Origin: Geofilum rubicundum JCM 15548
GTDB taxonomy: Bacteria; Bacteroidota; Bacteroidia; Bacteroidales; Marinilabiliaceae
Assembly (NCBI RefSeq): GCF_000974365.1
Contig: NZ_BAZW01000017.1
Coordinates: 1 to 64,000 of the forward strand
DNA length: 64,000 bases
Direction of reading: 5' to 3'
The notes beneath the pieces are model-generated. The model saw only the letters and a list, made by a program, of their open reading frames with translations. It was not told where the DNA came from and did no database searches. This document shows, one piece after another, positions 9,130 through 17,821 of the stretch (positions are counted from its first letter, which is position 1; each line of letters starts with the position of its first letter). Position numbers and translations under genes: made by a program.

Positions 9130-10116
9130 ATGTTATTTAAGTCGCTGCATAATAACACCATGTCTGCTCTTGTCCTGGGTCCACTCGTGGTTCTGGGCTT
9201 ATGGATCAGGTATTTTGTGGTGGAGATCACACACATTACGGTACTGGATAATCCTTCTATGCCATTTTGGGATTTTTTGGTGGAACCGTATCTGGGGTAT
9301 TCCGCCTTTACAGCAGCTTTGGGCTCTTATGTACTGGTGTTGATTACGGGCCTGTCTGTTAACCGAATGGTGGTGCGTTACGGGATGCTCAGACATCAAA
9401 GCACCATGGTGCTTATTATGTATGGTTTGCTGTCTTCAGCCTTTTTATCGGTTCAGAAGTTAAGCCCGGTCTGGTTTTTTGTTTTCTTTTTTGTTTTAGG
9501 GCTGGAGCGCCTATTCAGTGGGGTTCAGAAGCGCAATGCCACAGCGAATTGTTTCGATGCGGCCTTTCTTTTAGGTATCGGAAGTCTGTTTTATGCCAAG
9601 GGGGTCTTCTTTTTCCCCTTGATTTTAATTGCAATGGGCGTGTTGAGGTTAGCGAATTTAAGGTCTGTCGTGGCTTCTGTATTGGGACTGCTACTCCCGT
9701 TTATCCTGAGTTTTGCCTGGTATTTTTACTGGAATAAGGGTTTTGTATTTTTTGAAGTTTTGAGTGAGAATTTGGTGGCCAATCCCGGTCAGTATAACCA
9801 TGGGATTTACTCAAGAATTTACATGGGGCTTATCATTCTGATAACAGGGCTGTCCATTTTGGCCACGGTTCGTCAAATGGGCTTGCAGAAGATCATTGTG
9901 CGCCGGTATCACCGCATATTTATTTGGGTTATTTTACTTGCCGCTACGGCCGTTTTAACCCCCTTCTTTTCGATGGAAATGCTCCCTTTGGCTGCGATAG
10001 GTGCAGCCGTAACTTTAACCGCCTGGCTGGAATCTGTTTCCCGTCGATCCATTCGGGAAACCATTTTTGTTTTAATAGTGATCGTTACTTTGGTCGGACA
10101 ATTTTTGTTGTTTTAA
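9130..10116 (+). CDS. DUF6427-like polytopic membrane protein
   Basis: A 328-residue integral membrane protein with about eight to ten hydrophobic segments and no soluble domain of note. It is rich in Phe and Leu and ends in a membrane helix (FVLIVIVTLVGQFLLF). I associate it with the DUF6427 family of Bacteroidota, which often follows purD, but this is from memory of context and function is unknown. The ATG at 9130 is used; an ATG overlapping the purD stop gives another frame. It is convergent with the histidine kinase and the two stops abut. Confidence 0.72.
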   Translation: MLFKSLHNNTMSALVLGPLVVLGLWIRYFVVEITHITVLDNPSMPFWDFLVEPYLGYSAFTAALGSYVLVLITGLSVNRMVVRYGMLRHQSTMVLIMYGLLSSAFLSVQKLSPVWFFVFFFVLGLERLFSGVQKRNATANCFDAAFLLGIGSLFYAKGVFFFPLILIAMGVLRLANLRSVVASVLGLLLPFILSFAWYFYWNKGFVFFEVLSENLVANPGQYNHGIYSRIYMGLIILITGLSILATVRQMGLQKIIVRRYHRIFIWVILLAATAVLTPFFSMEMLPLAAIGAAVTLTAWLESVSRRSIRETIFVLIVIVTLVGQFLLF

Positions 10117-10137
10117 TTACGCCTTGTTGGGCGTAAT
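10116..10137. other. Small inverted repeat at the convergent gene ends
   Basis: ATTACGCC (10116-10123) and GGCGTAAT (10130-10137) can form an 8-bp hairpin with a six-base loop, spanning the last codons of the histidine kinase. There is no T run on either side, so a terminator role is possible but unproven. Confidence 0.4.
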
Positions 10138-13100
10138 CCATTTGTTGAGTGTGTTATCAAGGGTCTCCAATCTCACGGGCTTCCCGATGTAATCGTTCAT
10201 GCCTGCTTCTATGCAAATTTCCCGGTCACCCTTCAGGACATTGGCCGTCATGGCTATAATGGGCAGATACAGGCCCTTGGCTCGCAGCGCTTTGGTGGCA
10301 TCCAGACCATTTAAAACCGGCATTTGGACATCCATGAGTATCACATCAAAGTGATCTGGTTGGGCGGTTATTCGATCGATGGCTTCTTGTCCATTAGGGG
10401 CTATCACGACATCGAAACGGAGGCGTTGAAGCATTTTCTCGGCAATTTTCTGATTAATGGGATTGTCCTCCACCAAAAGAATTCTTCCTTTAGTTTCCTT
10501 AGAAGCGGGTTTTGCCGGACCATTTTCTTTTAGCGCGGATGCTCCCGGAACTTCTGTTTGAAATAAATCATAAATGGTGGAAAAAAGGGAAGAGTATTTG
10601 ACCGGTTTATGAAGCATGCGATCAAAGCCTTTGTAATTGTTGCTAGTGATTGTTTTAGGGTCTGCCACCAACAGAAGGGCTTTAATATGGGGAACCATCT
10701 TTTTGGCTTCCTTGAGAAAGTTGTTGTTGGCATCTCTGAGCAAGTGATTATCGGCAATGATCAGGCCGATATTGGGTTGCTGGCGCAATAACTGCAGGGC
10801 TTCTTCAATGGACTTGGAGGTGCTCAATTCAATGCCCCAGTTATTGAGCGTTTTGGTCATCAGTAACAGATTGGTGTGATGGTCGTCGAGCAACAAGGTG
10901 TTGAGTCCTTTTAATTTGTCTTTGTATTGGTCGGTATTCGTTAAGGACTTGTCGGTTTCAAAGGGTAGAACAAAGTGGAATACGGTTCCGGGATTCTCTT
11001 TGGACCAGGCATAATCCGGGTTGGGACTTTCCAGCCATATTTTGCCACCCATTAATTCAACCAGCATTTTTGAAATGCTGGTACCCAGACCAGTTCCGCC
11101 GTATTTCCGGGTGGTTGATCCGTCCGCCTGCGTAAAGGACTCAAAGATGGATTCAACCTTTTCCGGAGGAATACCAATGCCGGAATCCTGAACCATAAAG
11201 TGCAGGGATATTTCTTTCCCTTTTCTCAATACGGTCTCAACTTTCAGAATCACTTCCCCTTTATCTGTAAACTTAACGGCATTGCCCATCAAATTGATAA
11301 GGATTTGCACCAGTCGGCCTTCGTCACCAATAAGGACTGCAGGAATATTTTCATCCAGCACGGTGTTGATTTCAAGCTGTTTGTCGTTGGCCTTAAAGGA
11401 AATCTGATCCAACAGATAATCGAGGGTTGAGCGGAGGTTGAACGGGAAAGTTTCGATCTTCATTTTTCCGGCTTCAATTTTTGAGAAGTCCAGAATGTCG
11501 TTGATGATGGTAATCAGGTTGTCACATGACTTGGAAATGACGGAGAGGATATTCTGTTGCTCCTTGCCCAATTTGGTTTGGGTCAATAATTCAGTGGCAC
11601 CTACAATACCATTCATGGGGGTGCGTATTTCATGGCTCATATTGGCCAGGAATTCCGATTTGGCTTTGTTGGCCTCGGCTTCTTTTTGTTGTAAATGTTT
11701 TTGAGCGGTAATATCCATGAAGGCCTCCAGCTTAACCGATTCGTTGTTAAGCTTTATGGGGATAATGTTCTTCAAAATAATGCGTGAGATATTGTTTTCG
11801 GGTACCGTAAGGCGCTCTTCTAAAGTAAACACATTGAGACCCGAATTGACATCGTGGTATTGATCCTGAACAAGGGTTTCAAAAAATTGACTGTAGGACT
11901 GGCTGTTGATGAATTGCTGGGCTCCATCCATGCTGTCGAAGCCCATTGTTTTGGCCGCTGTTTGATTGATTTGGATGATCTTTTGGCGGTCATCTACTAT
12001 CAGAATTCCTACGGGCAGATTTTCCGTGATGTTTTTGAGGTTTTCAACCGATTCATTGAGCGATTGTGTCAACTGTCGCTTTTCGGTTATGTCTTCCCTG
12101 ATGATGATGAAGTTGGAAATGGTGTTAAGCTCATTAAAAACAGGCGATATTTGCACGCGTTCCCAATAGGTAACGCCCGATTTGTTGCGGGTTTCAATTT
12201 CTCCCGACCAGGTATTGCCTACCTGAATGGTGGCCATGACAATTTCTGAAAAATCGTAAATGCCGTTATTGCTAAAAAAATAGGGTCTGGTACCGGTTAC
12301 TTCATCCTTGGTATAGCCGGTTTTAATCACGTAACTGTCATTGACATATTCCGTGATGCCTCTTGTGTTGGTTATCATGATGCTACCGGACTTTGTTCTA
12401 CGGCCATTAAGAGTTTTTTGCTGTTTTGTTCTGCCTTTTTCCTGACGATGATGATCTTGGAAATTTGAATGATGACCAGATAAGTGATGGTACCGGCAAA
12501 AAGGGAAAACAACATGAGGTTGATGTACTTGAGTCGGTTGTACCGATTTAAAACATTGATGCTTGTGTTGTTGACAGAGACGACGTTTTTTTGAATATCG
12601 TAGGAAATCTTTCGTTCTATTTCAAATATGCGGGTAAAGATACTGTCTGCTTGCTTTAAGTAAAAGGCGACCGATTCGTCCACCGATGCCAGATCTGTCA
12701 CCTCATTATCGACGGGTGTTTTAAGGGTGGCTACAATTCGGGAGGACAGTGATTGCAGATCGTTAATGGCCGGGTAAAGCTGTCGGACTTCATTGATGGT
12801 GCCGGTGTATTGATCTTTTTCGTAGGTGATGATTTCAATGATTTCTTCGCTGGAGGCCAAATTGACGGTGTTTCGGTAGGAATATTGCCCACCCTGATCC
12901 AAAATGCGCAGGATATCAATGCACTGGCTAATCTTTTCCTTGATGATGTCATGGTTGTTGGCCAGTTGTTGGGGGTGATTTATAGAAGGATAAGTTTTAA
13001 AGGCCAACTGAATGTTCATCAGCTGTTCTTTAAGAATGAAATCCAGTTTTTGTTTTTGTTCCTGGTTTCTGATGGTATGCTGATAGCGAAGTGTATAGTT

Positions 13101-13274
13101 TTGGTCAAAATAGTTTTCAATAAAGAGGATGATAAAAATAGTAAACAGAAAAATTCCCAGAAGCCAAAATAGCTTATTGATAACCGGCTCTTTAAAAGAC
13201 TGGGAAATTCTTCGCCGTATTTTAGACGGCAACAATGTTTTACCTGATTCTATTATCTTCGTTAATAGTGTCAT
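10117..13274 (-). CDS. Hybrid sensor histidine kinase, two REC domains, one frameshift
   Basis: About 1052 residues after restoring one base near 12384 (the codons for SPVSIMITN). Order: basic N-terminus, membrane helix about 33-52, periplasmic region to about 250, second helix about 255-280, two PAS-like domains (first starting at the break), HisKA with the phosphorylated His in NMSHEIRTPMNG, HATPase with DSGIGIP and GGTGLGTSIS, then two receiver domains. The first REC keeps Asp (IADNHL) and Lys (HKPVK) but lacks the usual Thr; the second is canonical (LVEDNP, LMDVQMP, MTAN, GKPV). No DNA-binding output is fused. Its start overlaps the ModA-like lipoprotein gene by 35 bases, so the lipoprotein may deliver the signal. 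Confidence 0.9.
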
Positions 13275-14112
13275 TCTGAGTGCTGGATAAAGATGTAATT
13301 ATTAGACCCGACCTCTTTTTTTTAATTCCATGCGCTTTAAATATGTCGACGGCAACAGGAGAACTTAATACGGCCAGAAATGTTTGGGCCAAACCTGGTT
13401 TTTCTGAGGTGTTCAGCACTGAAGCGTAAATATCAGATTCCGGTATTGGCGGCAAGAAGTGGATGGTATCTACTCTTTCCCGATTGCTGTTATAATAGTA
13501 GCTGGATAACCAGTCAATGGCTAAGGTGGCTTCTCCGTTGTCAATACTGCGGATCAGCCCTCTGCTATCTACTGACAAGGTCATAATATTATTGATAACT
13601 TCAGCATAAATGGCTCTGTTTTTTAGTATTTCTTTGGTTTTTAGTCCCAATGAACTTGTTTCCGGATTGGCAATTATTACAGCAAACTGTCTTTGGCTGA
13701 CAGATTCTATTTGACCATCAAATTTTTCCGGGTTGCTTTTGGGTACAATATACACCAATCGGTTGGTTCCGATATAGAGACTGTCCCTGATAATATCCGG
13801 TTGTAAATGGCGCAACAATGAAAAGCCATAATTGGTGTCCGGGATAAAGAGGTCGCCTTTGTTAGAGAGGTGGATCATGCTGGTCAGATTCCGGACATTT
13901 CCATTTTGGATGGTTACCTTGCAATTGTAACGGGCTTCAAAAAACTGACTGATTTCATAGATGGGGGCCACCACTCCGTTTTCACAGTAAATGATTAATT
14001 CGGGCTGATAGGCAGGCGCAGGATCTGCAGGTTCGCTTTGGCTGTCGACACAGGCAGCCAAAAGCATGGAAAGAACCAGCACGCATGGTATGATTTTTCG
14101 AATTGGTGTCAT
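13240..14112 (-). CDS. Periplasmic binding lipoprotein, ModA-like
   Basis: A 290-residue substrate-binding protein with a lipoprotein signal (VLVLSMLLAAC, lipid Cys at about 21). The fold pattern is that of type II binding proteins for molybdate and similar oxyanions: LIIYCENGVVAPIYEISQFF at the start of lobe 1, GDLFIPDT, LVYIVPKSNPE, then a second lobe. No transporter permease or ATPase is adjacent. Instead its 3' end overlaps the hybrid kinase gene by 35 bases, so it probably serves as the periplasmic sensor for that kinase. The ligand cannot be assigned. Confidence 0.8.
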   Translation of the reverse strand: MTPIRKIIPCVLVLSMLLAACVDSQSEPADPAPAYQPELIIYCENGVVAPIYEISQFFEARYNCKVTIQNGNVRNLTSMIHLSNKGDLFIPDTNYGFSLLRHLQPDIIRDSLYIGTNRLVYIVPKSNPEKFDGQIESVSQRQFAVIIANPETSSLGLKTKEILKNRAIYAEVINNIMTLSVDSRGLIRSIDNGEATLAIDWLSSYYYNSNRERVDTIHFLPPIPESDIYASVLNTSEKPGLAQTFLAVLSSPVAVDIFKAHGIKKKRSGLIITSLSSTQNDTINEDNRIR

Positions 14113-14166
14113 GTGTCTTATTCGAATTTTTTAGAAAATTAAGATCATAAATATATAACGCTGAAA

Positions 14167-14193
14167 TAGCACCTATCGTATGGACAGGTGCTA
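14167..14193. other. Inverted repeat in the 14113-14287 gap
   Basis: TAGCACCT (14167-14174) and AGGTGCTA (14186-14193) form an 8-bp stem with an 11-base loop. It could be a weak terminator for the upstream minus-strand membrane protein gene, or an operator for the lipoprotein/kinase pair; no T run supports the former. Confidence 0.4.
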
Positions 14194-14287
14194 ATAGCTT
14201 AATCCGGGCTTATAATATTATGCAAAATAGGAAATGATGCGTTCTTTTGCTTGAGTTTCATCACTTAAAAGCCGGTCTTTGTCAAAA

Positions 14288-15364
14288 TTATGGCTTCTTT
14301 CGGGTGGCGAAGTGTTTTTTTACCCATTTGGGAATCACAAAGGCACCAATGAAAAGGTAGGGGTAGTAGCTGATCAACCGCCAAAAAAAGGCCATGGCTA
14401 CGCCGGTTCCCAAGGGGATGAAGGAGGCCAGAAATCCTTTAAAGACATATTCTGCAAAGCCGCTTCCGCCGGGGGTTGGACTAACCAGCATCATGATCCA
14501 CATGACCAGTTGTTTGCCAAAAACCAGAATGTGGTCGTCCCAGTTGAGCCAGTGGATGCCAAAGAAGGTAATGATGAGGGCGTTCACGACCCAATAACGG
14601 GCGGTCCAACTGATGGCTGTTGCCAAAAATGCCTGCAACCATTTTTTTAATGGCCACTTTTTGAATTCGTGGGAGGTTTGTATGAGTTCTGATCCTGATT
14701 CGTTGGCATGAGGGCGCCATTTCCGGATAATAGGCAGTTTAAAAATCCATAACAATACCCACTTAAGTCCACGGGGATTTAAAAACAATCCGTAGGAAAT
14801 AACCAGGGTATATAAAAACTTGAGCGAATAGCCGGTCAAGGCAAATATCAAATACTGGTTTTGGTACCAGGGTACGGCCATTTCTTCCGGATTAAAAGAA
14901 AATATGTCGGTGCGCCCAATGAGCAAAAGGATCAGGGGAAATGTGATAATGAAATAGAGCTCATCCAGAAAAGAGGTAACCATCACCACGGCCGTGCTCC
15001 GTCCAAGTCGGATGCCTTCCTTGTTGATGAAAAAAATGGCCACACTGGTCCCTCCTATGGAAGAGGGTGTTATTGCTGAGGTGAACTCCCACAGCATGAC
15101 GATATTAAAAGTCTTTCGCCATGAAAGTTGATTCCCTGTTAAAATACGCAGACGAATAATGTAACCCAAATCGCGCACACCCATCAACAAAATGGCTACG
15201 AACAACCAAAAAAGAGACTGAAGTGTGAAACTCAGTTGCGATAAACTGCCGGGTTCATATTCCCGATACATAAGATAACCGGTAACAGCAATACCAATAA
15301 TAATAGGTAATACTATTCGCGCCGGGTGAATGCTTTTGAGAATTTTCCCTGAGTTATCTGTCAT
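14288..15364 (-). CDS. Lysylphosphatidylglycerol synthase TM-domain (flippase-like) protein
   Basis: A 358-residue polytopic membrane protein of the YbhN/AglD2 group (LPG_synthase_TM, formerly UPF0104). Typical features are the GVRDLGYIIRLRILTG segment after the second helix, the WEFTSAITPSSIGGTSVA segment, and VSPTPGGSGFAEYVF near the C-terminus. Family members are thought to translocate or modify lipids; there is no C-terminal synthase domain here, so lysyl transfer is not expected. It is transcribed alone, divergent from the WD40-like gene. Confidence 0.85.
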   Translation of the reverse strand: MTDNSGKILKSIHPARIVLPIIIGIAVTGYLMYREYEPGSLSQLSFTLQSLFWLFVAILLMGVRDLGYIIRLRILTGNQLSWRKTFNIVMLWEFTSAITPSSIGGTSVAIFFINKEGIRLGRSTAVVMVTSFLDELYFIITFPLILLLIGRTDIFSFNPEEMAVPWYQNQYLIFALTGYSLKFLYTLVISYGLFLNPRGLKWVLLWIFKLPIIRKWRPHANESGSELIQTSHEFKKWPLKKWLQAFLATAISWTARYWVVNALIITFFGIHWLNWDDHILVFGKQLVMWIMMLVSPTPGGSGFAEYVFKGFLASFIPLGTGVAMAFFWRLISYYPYLFIGAFVIPKWVKKHFATRKKP

Positions 15365-15549
15365 GTTCTGCTGCGATGCTTTTTGCCAGAGGCATTAAGG
15401 TAACAAAATTAACGTATTCAATGCATAAGGGGAAATATTCCTCCCTTTTTTGAAGTTAAGAAAGCATAAAAACCGATGGGTCTGTCAAGGAAACGCCCGC
15501 ACACCTGAATATAATTTAAACATTTGGATCATTGTGTCTTTTTTTTAAT

Positions 15550-15557
15550 TAGTTTTG
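15550..15557 (+). promoter_or_regulatory. Possible -7 element for the exported-protein cluster
   Basis: TAGTTTTG fits TAnnTTTG, 35 bases before the chosen start at 15593. A TTTG occurs 23 bases upstream, slightly further than the usual 19-21. Moderate support only. Confidence 0.4.
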
Positions 15558-15592
15558 ATTGTCCTTTGTCCTCATTTTTTGTAACCCTTTTT

Positions 15593-16564
15593 ATGAAGCA
15601 GATAATTTTAGCCCTTTCATTTGTTTTACTGCCGTATTGTTGGATTGTTTTGAATGCTCAAAACAATACCATTATTCAACTTTCTAATAGCGATTCGAAT
15701 ATTTATAGTTTTGTTGCCTCTTCAGATGGGCAGATGATGTATTTTGCCAGCGAAACCAAGATCACCCTGCTCAACCTGGATCTTAATGAAGTGGTTAAAA
15801 CCTGGGACATTCATCTGGATGCGCCCGTTCTCTCCATCATCGAACATTCCAACACCCTCTTATTAGGTACCAAATCAGGGCAAATAGTGACCGTCTTAAA
15901 GAAAACGGGAAAGAGTTCTTTTGAGAAAAATTATATGGGGGGAAGTGTTAATGCTCTGGCGCTTACCAGCGATGAACGATACGTTCTGGTAGGTTGTGAA
16001 AATGGCATGGTTTACAAGCAGTCATTAGAAGAAGAAAATGACGTCAGTGCGTTTTATCAACACGAAAAGACCATTACCTCAATAGCTGTCTCCAAAGAGA
16101 AGCAAATGATTGCCATTTCAAGTGGGGATGGCAGCATTTCTTTATTCAGAGAACCTACTTATGAATGGGTGGATAGGATAGTGGTAGGCAAGGATTGGAT
16201 TCGAAAAGTGGCCATTAGCGATAAAAAGGATCGTTTACTTTGTGTGGGAGACGATGGGCGTCTGTTCGAATGGAGTATTGCGGCCATTTCTGAGGCCAGA
16301 CTTCTTAAAGAGACCAGGGTGGCCAGAAATTGGCTGCTGAGTATCGATGTTGGCCCAGACGGAGAGGTGCTATGCTGGGGAGGCCTGGATCATTTCTTAA
16401 AAGTCAGGACGCATTTCGGCACCTATGAAAAGAAACTTAAAGGCCCGGTGTTAAAGGCAGAATTTGTCAGAACCGGCTCATCTCAGGTTTTTATAGCGGT
16501 TTGTATATTGGGTGTAGGTATTCAGATCGTGCCCCTTAAAGAAATGAAGTATAGATCCACCTAA
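15593..16564 (+). CDS. Exported WD40-like beta-propeller protein
   Basis: About 323 residues. I start at the ATG at 15593 because it opens a clean signal peptide (MKQIILALSFVLLPYCWIVL, cleavage near NAQ); the frame is open further upstream without such a signal. The mature part is made of repeated blades of about 40 residues with patterns such as SSDGQMMYFASET, TSDERYVLVGCENG and SKEKQMIAISSGDGSISLF, which read as degenerate WD40 repeats, perhaps six or seven. Such propellers bind other proteins. First of five consecutive genes for exported proteins; partner and role unknown. Confidence 0.75.
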   Translation: MKQIILALSFVLLPYCWIVLNAQNNTIIQLSNSDSNIYSFVASSDGQMMYFASETKITLLNLDLNEVVKTWDIHLDAPVLSIIEHSNTLLLGTKSGQIVTVLKKTGKSSFEKNYMGGSVNALALTSDERYVLVGCENGMVYKQSLEEENDVSAFYQHEKTITSIAVSKEKQMIAISSGDGSISLFREPTYEWVDRIVVGKDWIRKVAISDKKDRLLCVGDDGRLFEWSIAAISEARLLKETRVARNWLLSIDVGPDGEVLCWGGLDHFLKVRTHFGTYEKKLKGPVLKAEFVRTGSSQVFIAVCILGVGIQIVPLKEMKYRST

Positions 16565-16577
16565 ATATAATTCCTTT

Positions 16578-17810
16578 ATGCGTTCAATCTATTTTCTGGC
16601 CTTTTGGGCGATGGGCCTGTTAACGGTTTCTGCTCAAACGGATTTTCGCCCGGGTTTCATCATCACCCATTCCATGGACACCATTCACGGGCTGTTGGAT
16701 TACAGGGGTGAAATCAGAAACATGAGAATTTGCACCTTTAAAAATTCTCCGGAGGAACCATCCAAAGAATTTTTACCCGGTGATATATATGGATACCGTT
16801 TTAACGCAGGTAAGTATTATGTATCAAAAGAAGTCGATACGGAAGCCTTAAAGGAGACTGTTTTCGTTGAGTTTTTATTGAAAGGGATTTCTAATCTTTA
16901 CTATTACAACAGTCTCAATTACAGGGCTTATTTTCTGGAATCAGAGGACTCGGGACTGCTGGAATTAAGGAAAAATGAAATTGAAATTGAGAAAAATGGT
17001 AAAATTTTCACCGGAGAGGATAACCGGTATCTGGGGATACTTAGTTATGCCTTTTCTGATTGTCCTGAAATACGAAAGGATGTATTTCAAACCGGATTAA
17101 CCCATAAATCACTGATTGATATTACCCATAAATACCACGATTATAAATGCAGTGATGAGGTTTGTGTGATTTATGAAAAGAAACTTCCCGTTTTAAGAAT
17201 TGAATGGAAGCCCACCATTGGTTACGCCATAAATGGTATTGCTTTTAATAACAGTGAATATGAGCAAATCAATTCGGATATAGAGCAGGTGGATTTCCGG
17301 ATGAGTTCCAGTCCGTTGGCCGGCCTGGGCATAAATTTTATTGTTCCCCGATGGAATGAAAAGCTCACGTTTTTGGTGAATGTTTCTTTTAATAAGGATT
17401 ATTTCTATGGCACCCAATTTCAACGGCACCCCGGATACGCCATTAACTCTTACTATCATATTAACAATGATAACCTGTTGAGCAGTTTTTCGCTGAAATA
17501 CACCTATCCCAAATATAAGTTCAGGCCTGAAGTATTTGCCGGTGTATATGGTCAATCGATACTCAACAGCCACATCAGGTTCTATTTGGAAAGGGCCTTT
17601 CTTAACAGTGTTTACACCAGTGAGGAAAATCCTGAATTATTTAAGAAATTCAGTGGCGGAATAACAGGCGGATTAGGGCTTGAATACGTATTGCTTAATA
17701 AGTTTCGGGCTTTTAGTAATTTTTCGATTTTATATGGGATGAGTCTTAATACTTATGAGATGGAGACCGTTTTCACCTCCTTTCGACTTTCAACAGGTTT
17801 AACTTTTTGA
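16578..17810 (+). CDS. Putative outer-membrane barrel protein with N-terminal soluble domain
   Basis: A 410-residue exported protein. Signal peptide residues 1-19 (cleavage after VSA). Residues about 25-200 look soluble and beta-rich (GFIITHSMDTIHGLLDY...), followed from about 205 by repeated amphipathic strands with aromatic girdles (FRPEVFAGVYGQSIL, GGITGGLGLEYVLL) ending in SFRLSTGLTF, a terminal Phe expected of barrels. No family can be named with confidence. It starts 13 bases after the WD40-like gene and is eleven bases before the IPT/TIG-kelch gene, so it belongs to the same operon. Confidence 0.65.
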   Translation: MRSIYFLAFWAMGLLTVSAQTDFRPGFIITHSMDTIHGLLDYRGEIRNMRICTFKNSPEEPSKEFLPGDIYGYRFNAGKYYVSKEVDTEALKETVFVEFLLKGISNLYYYNSLNYRAYFLESEDSGLLELRKNEIEIEKNGKIFTGEDNRYLGILSYAFSDCPEIRKDVFQTGLTHKSLIDITHKYHDYKCSDEVCVIYEKKLPVLRIEWKPTIGYAINGIAFNNSEYEQINSDIEQVDFRMSSSPLAGLGINFIVPRWNEKLTFLVNVSFNKDYFYGTQFQRHPGYAINSYYHINNDNLLSSFSLKYTYPKYKFRPEVFAGVYGQSILNSHIRFYLERAFLNSVYTSEENPELFKKFSGGITGGLGLEYVLLNKFRAFSNFSILYGMSLNTYEMETVFTSFRLSTGLTF

Positions 17811-17821
17811 CCCTCTGAGTG

